A stretch of DNA of 6,808 nucleotides from an uncultured Selenomonadales bacterium (GTDB lineage Bacteria; Bacillota; Negativicutes; Selenomonadales; Selenomonadaceae), in the NCBI GenBank assembly GCA_947167555.1, contig CAMVIO010000112.1, positions 1 through 6,808 of the forward strand, in the 5' to 3' direction. Positions 6,354-6,808 of the stretch are shown here, one piece after another (position 1 is the first letter of the stretch; the number at the start of each line of letters is the position of its first letter). A program made the position numbers and the translations under genes. Under the pieces are notes generated by a model. The model was not told the origin of the DNA. It searched no databases and worked only from the letters and a program-made list of their open reading frames with translations.

Positions 6354-6376
6354 ACTGATCACCTCCTTTCAGGAGG
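6354..6376 (-). promoter_or_regulatory. toxin ribosome binding site inside a 5' hairpin
   Basis: On the minus strand the leader contains GAAAGGAGGTGATC (6370-6357), complementary over 14 nt to a 16S 3' end of the GATCACCTCCTTTC type. Immediately upstream, CCTCCT (6376-6371) pairs with AGGAGG (6367-6362) across a GAA loop and hides the Shine-Dalgarno. With the predicted transcription start near 6382, this hairpin would sit at the extreme 5' end. Leader structures that block the ribosome binding site are a hallmark of type I toxin mRNAs. Confidence 0.65.
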
Positions 6377-6380
6377 GAGC

Positions 6381-6397
6381 CAAAAAATAATATAGCA
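6381..6397 (-). promoter_or_regulatory. extended -10 promoter for the toxin mRNA
   Basis: On the minus strand TGC-TATATT (6397-6389) is an extended -10 element. The -35 position (TAGCAC, 17 bp upstream) is poor. Expected transcription start is about 6383-6381, giving a leader of about 28-30 nt before the TTG. It overlaps the -35 region of the divergent promoter. Confidence 0.55.
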
Positions 6398-6421
6398 TTT
6401 TTTTTATGATTGTGCTATACT
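6393..6421 (+). promoter_or_regulatory. extended -10 promoter for the antisense RNA
   Basis: TGC-TATACT (6413-6421) is an extended -10 element, with a weak -35 TAGCAT (6393-6398) at 17 bp. It forms a 7-bp inverted repeat (TATAGCA 6391-6397, TGCTATA 6413-6419) with the toxin promoter. The two promoters are back to back and overlap, so probably only one polymerase can occupy them at a time. Transcription should start near 6427-6429. Confidence 0.55.
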
Positions 6422-6427
6422 CAATTC

Positions 6428-6508
6428 AGACATATAGCGCAAGCTAAAGTCCGTGGCCTGACCAGCGATGGACAAAACAAAAAAGCCCCCGCAAGGGAGC
6501 TTTTTTGT
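6428..6508 (+). ncRNA. candidate antitoxin small RNA (about 80 nt)
   Basis: A promoter at 6413-6421 and an intrinsic terminator at 6474-6511 define a short plus-strand transcript without a credible gene. Its 5' end carries ACATATAGCGCAAGCT (6430-6445), which repeats 6341-6356 at 15 of 16 positions. Because the peptide gene is on the opposite strand, this segment is complementary to the peptide mRNA from just before the TTG start to past the in-frame ATG. With G-U pairs at 6429/6340 and 6443/6354, 17 consecutive pairs form (6429-6445 with 6340-6356). Between the pairing region and the terminator, GTCC (6449-6452) and GGAC (6470-6473) close a second hairpin. The expected role is to bind the toxin mRNA and block translation. 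This is a trans-acting but adjacent antisense RNA, like OrzO or IstR in design. Expression is inferred. Confidence 0.6.
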
Positions 6509-6511
6509 TTT
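6474..6511 (+). terminator. strong intrinsic terminator ending the small RNA
   Basis: AAAACAAAAAAGC (6474-6486) pairs perfectly with GCTTTTTTGTTTT (6499-6511). The inner stem CCC/GGG closes a GCAA loop, with one C-A mismatch (6487/6498). The long A/T flanks make it bidirectional. Confidence 0.85.
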
Positions 6512-6739
6512 ACCGCATGAAGAAGCAAGTGCCCCTCGCACCATTGCCAAAGATTGGAAATCATCGACAATCGTGCTTCGGGAGAGCGACAGCCTCCTAT
6601 GTTCCGCGTCTGTCGTCGCTTTACATAAGAGGCAAAAACATAATTTTCCCCTGCCTATTTCCCTGCCTTTTTTATTTTTTTGTAATGATTTTAGATTTTC
6701 AAGATTTTAAGAAAGGCCGTAAAATCAAGGGGAGTTTAA
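6512..6739. other. AT-rich intergenic region with short direct repeats
   Basis: I see no convincing gene here. The octamer CCCTGCCT occurs at 6649-6656 and 6661-6668 (12-bp period), followed by a T-rich run (6667-6681). Three GATTTT copies are at 6687, 6694 and 6703. A weak promoter for the next gene is possible (TTTTCA about 6696-6701 and TAAAAT about 6720-6725, 18 bp apart). The AT-rich, short-repeat texture could also belong to a replication or regulatory region, but this is not established. Confidence 0.4.
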
Positions 6740-6808
6740 ATGTTAAATTTTGGTTTTTCGCGAAAAATAGGTATAAAATACCTGCTCAGACTATTCGTAA
6801 TGAGCAGG
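6740..6808 (+). CDS. start of an unidentified gene, cut by the window edge
   Basis: ATG at 6740 follows AAGGGGAG (6727-6734) with a 5-nt spacer. The frame stays open for 23 codons to the edge, beginning MLNFGFSRKIGIKYLLRLF. The visible start is basic and hydrophobic. Too little is present to name it. Confidence 0.45.
   Translation, partial: MLNFGFSRKIGIKYLLRLFVMSR
6754..6808. repeat. cluster of three perfect inverted repeats at the window end
   Basis: TTTTTCGCGAAAAA (6754-6767) is a 14-bp palindrome. GGTAT/ATACC (6770-6774 with 6778-6782) follows, and then CCTGCTCA (6781-6788) with TGAGCAGG (6801-6808) around 12 bases. They overlap the first codons of the putative edge gene. They could be operator sites or mRNA hairpins, and they weaken the case that this stretch is purely coding. 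Confidence 0.6.

Noticed and set aside
6357..6370. Fragment of a 16S rRNA 3' end on the plus strand
   Set aside because: The match is limited to the anti-Shine-Dalgarno tail and lacks the upstream helix 45 sequence. It is explained as the minus-strand ribosome binding site of the small peptide.
6468..6710. 80-residue plus-strand reading frame beginning MDKTKKPPQGSFF
   Set aside because: It has no ribosome binding site, and its first codons are the stem of the intrinsic terminator at 6474-6511. Frames across terminator stems arise often by chance.
1..6808. CRISPR array, tRNA genes or insertion sequence
   Set aside because: No regularly spaced long repeats, tRNA cloverleaf or transposase were seen on either strand.

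Overview
The window is the DNA-processing end of a conjugative or mobilizable element (plasmid or ICE), followed by what looks like a compact type I toxin-antitoxin locus. Ribosome binding sites are strong (AGGAGG type) and GTG and TTG starts are used. The coupling protein and relaxase are of the TrwB and TrwC/TraI (MOBF) types, which points to a Gram-negative or diderm host. One leader is complementary to a 16S 3' tail ending CCTCCTTTC. That argues mildly against Enterobacteria-like hosts, whose tail ends CCTCCTTA. The genus cannot be read from the sequence, and no mating-pair-formation (type IV secretion channel) genes are present here.

Bases 1-830 hold three small, tightly packed, unrecognised genes. 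The first runs in from the left edge. The second appears split by a -1 frameshift at a run of seven T. The third is a short charged helical protein. If the oriT call is right, this is the leading region, which enters the recipient first.

Bases 831-1028 are non-coding and are the candidate oriT. A 16-bp perfect palindrome is followed on the minus strand by GGGGTGTG, the core of the F-plasmid nic region, at the hairpin-to-nic distance known for MOBF relaxases. An AT-rich perfect inverted repeat and three CGGATTCC repeats flank it.

Bases 1029-6089 form a plus-strand operon with gaps of 13-14 nt: a ribbon-helix-helix accessory protein, a VirD4/TrwB/TraD coupling ATPase and a 945-residue relaxase-helicase. 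This is the oriT-trwA-trwB-trwC order of plasmid R388. The accessory protein would bind oriT, the relaxase would nick and unwind it, and the coupling protein would feed the relaxase-DNA complex to a secretion channel.

Bases 6090-6511 are mostly non-coding on the plus strand, with GC-rich hairpins and two terminators. On the minus strand there is a 27-codon hydrophobic peptide gene (6353-6270) with an exceptionally strong Shine-Dalgarno site that lies inside a hairpin. A divergent extended -10 promoter drives a predicted RNA of about 80 nt (about 6428-6508). The 5' end of this RNA can pair over about 17 nt with the start-codon region of the peptide mRNA. This is the architecture of a type I toxin-antitoxin system with an adjacent, divergent antisense RNA. 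I do not recognise the peptide as a named toxin family. This is the most interesting item in the window.

Bases 6512-6739 are AT-rich and appear non-coding. A new plus-strand gene probably starts at 6740 and runs off the right edge.
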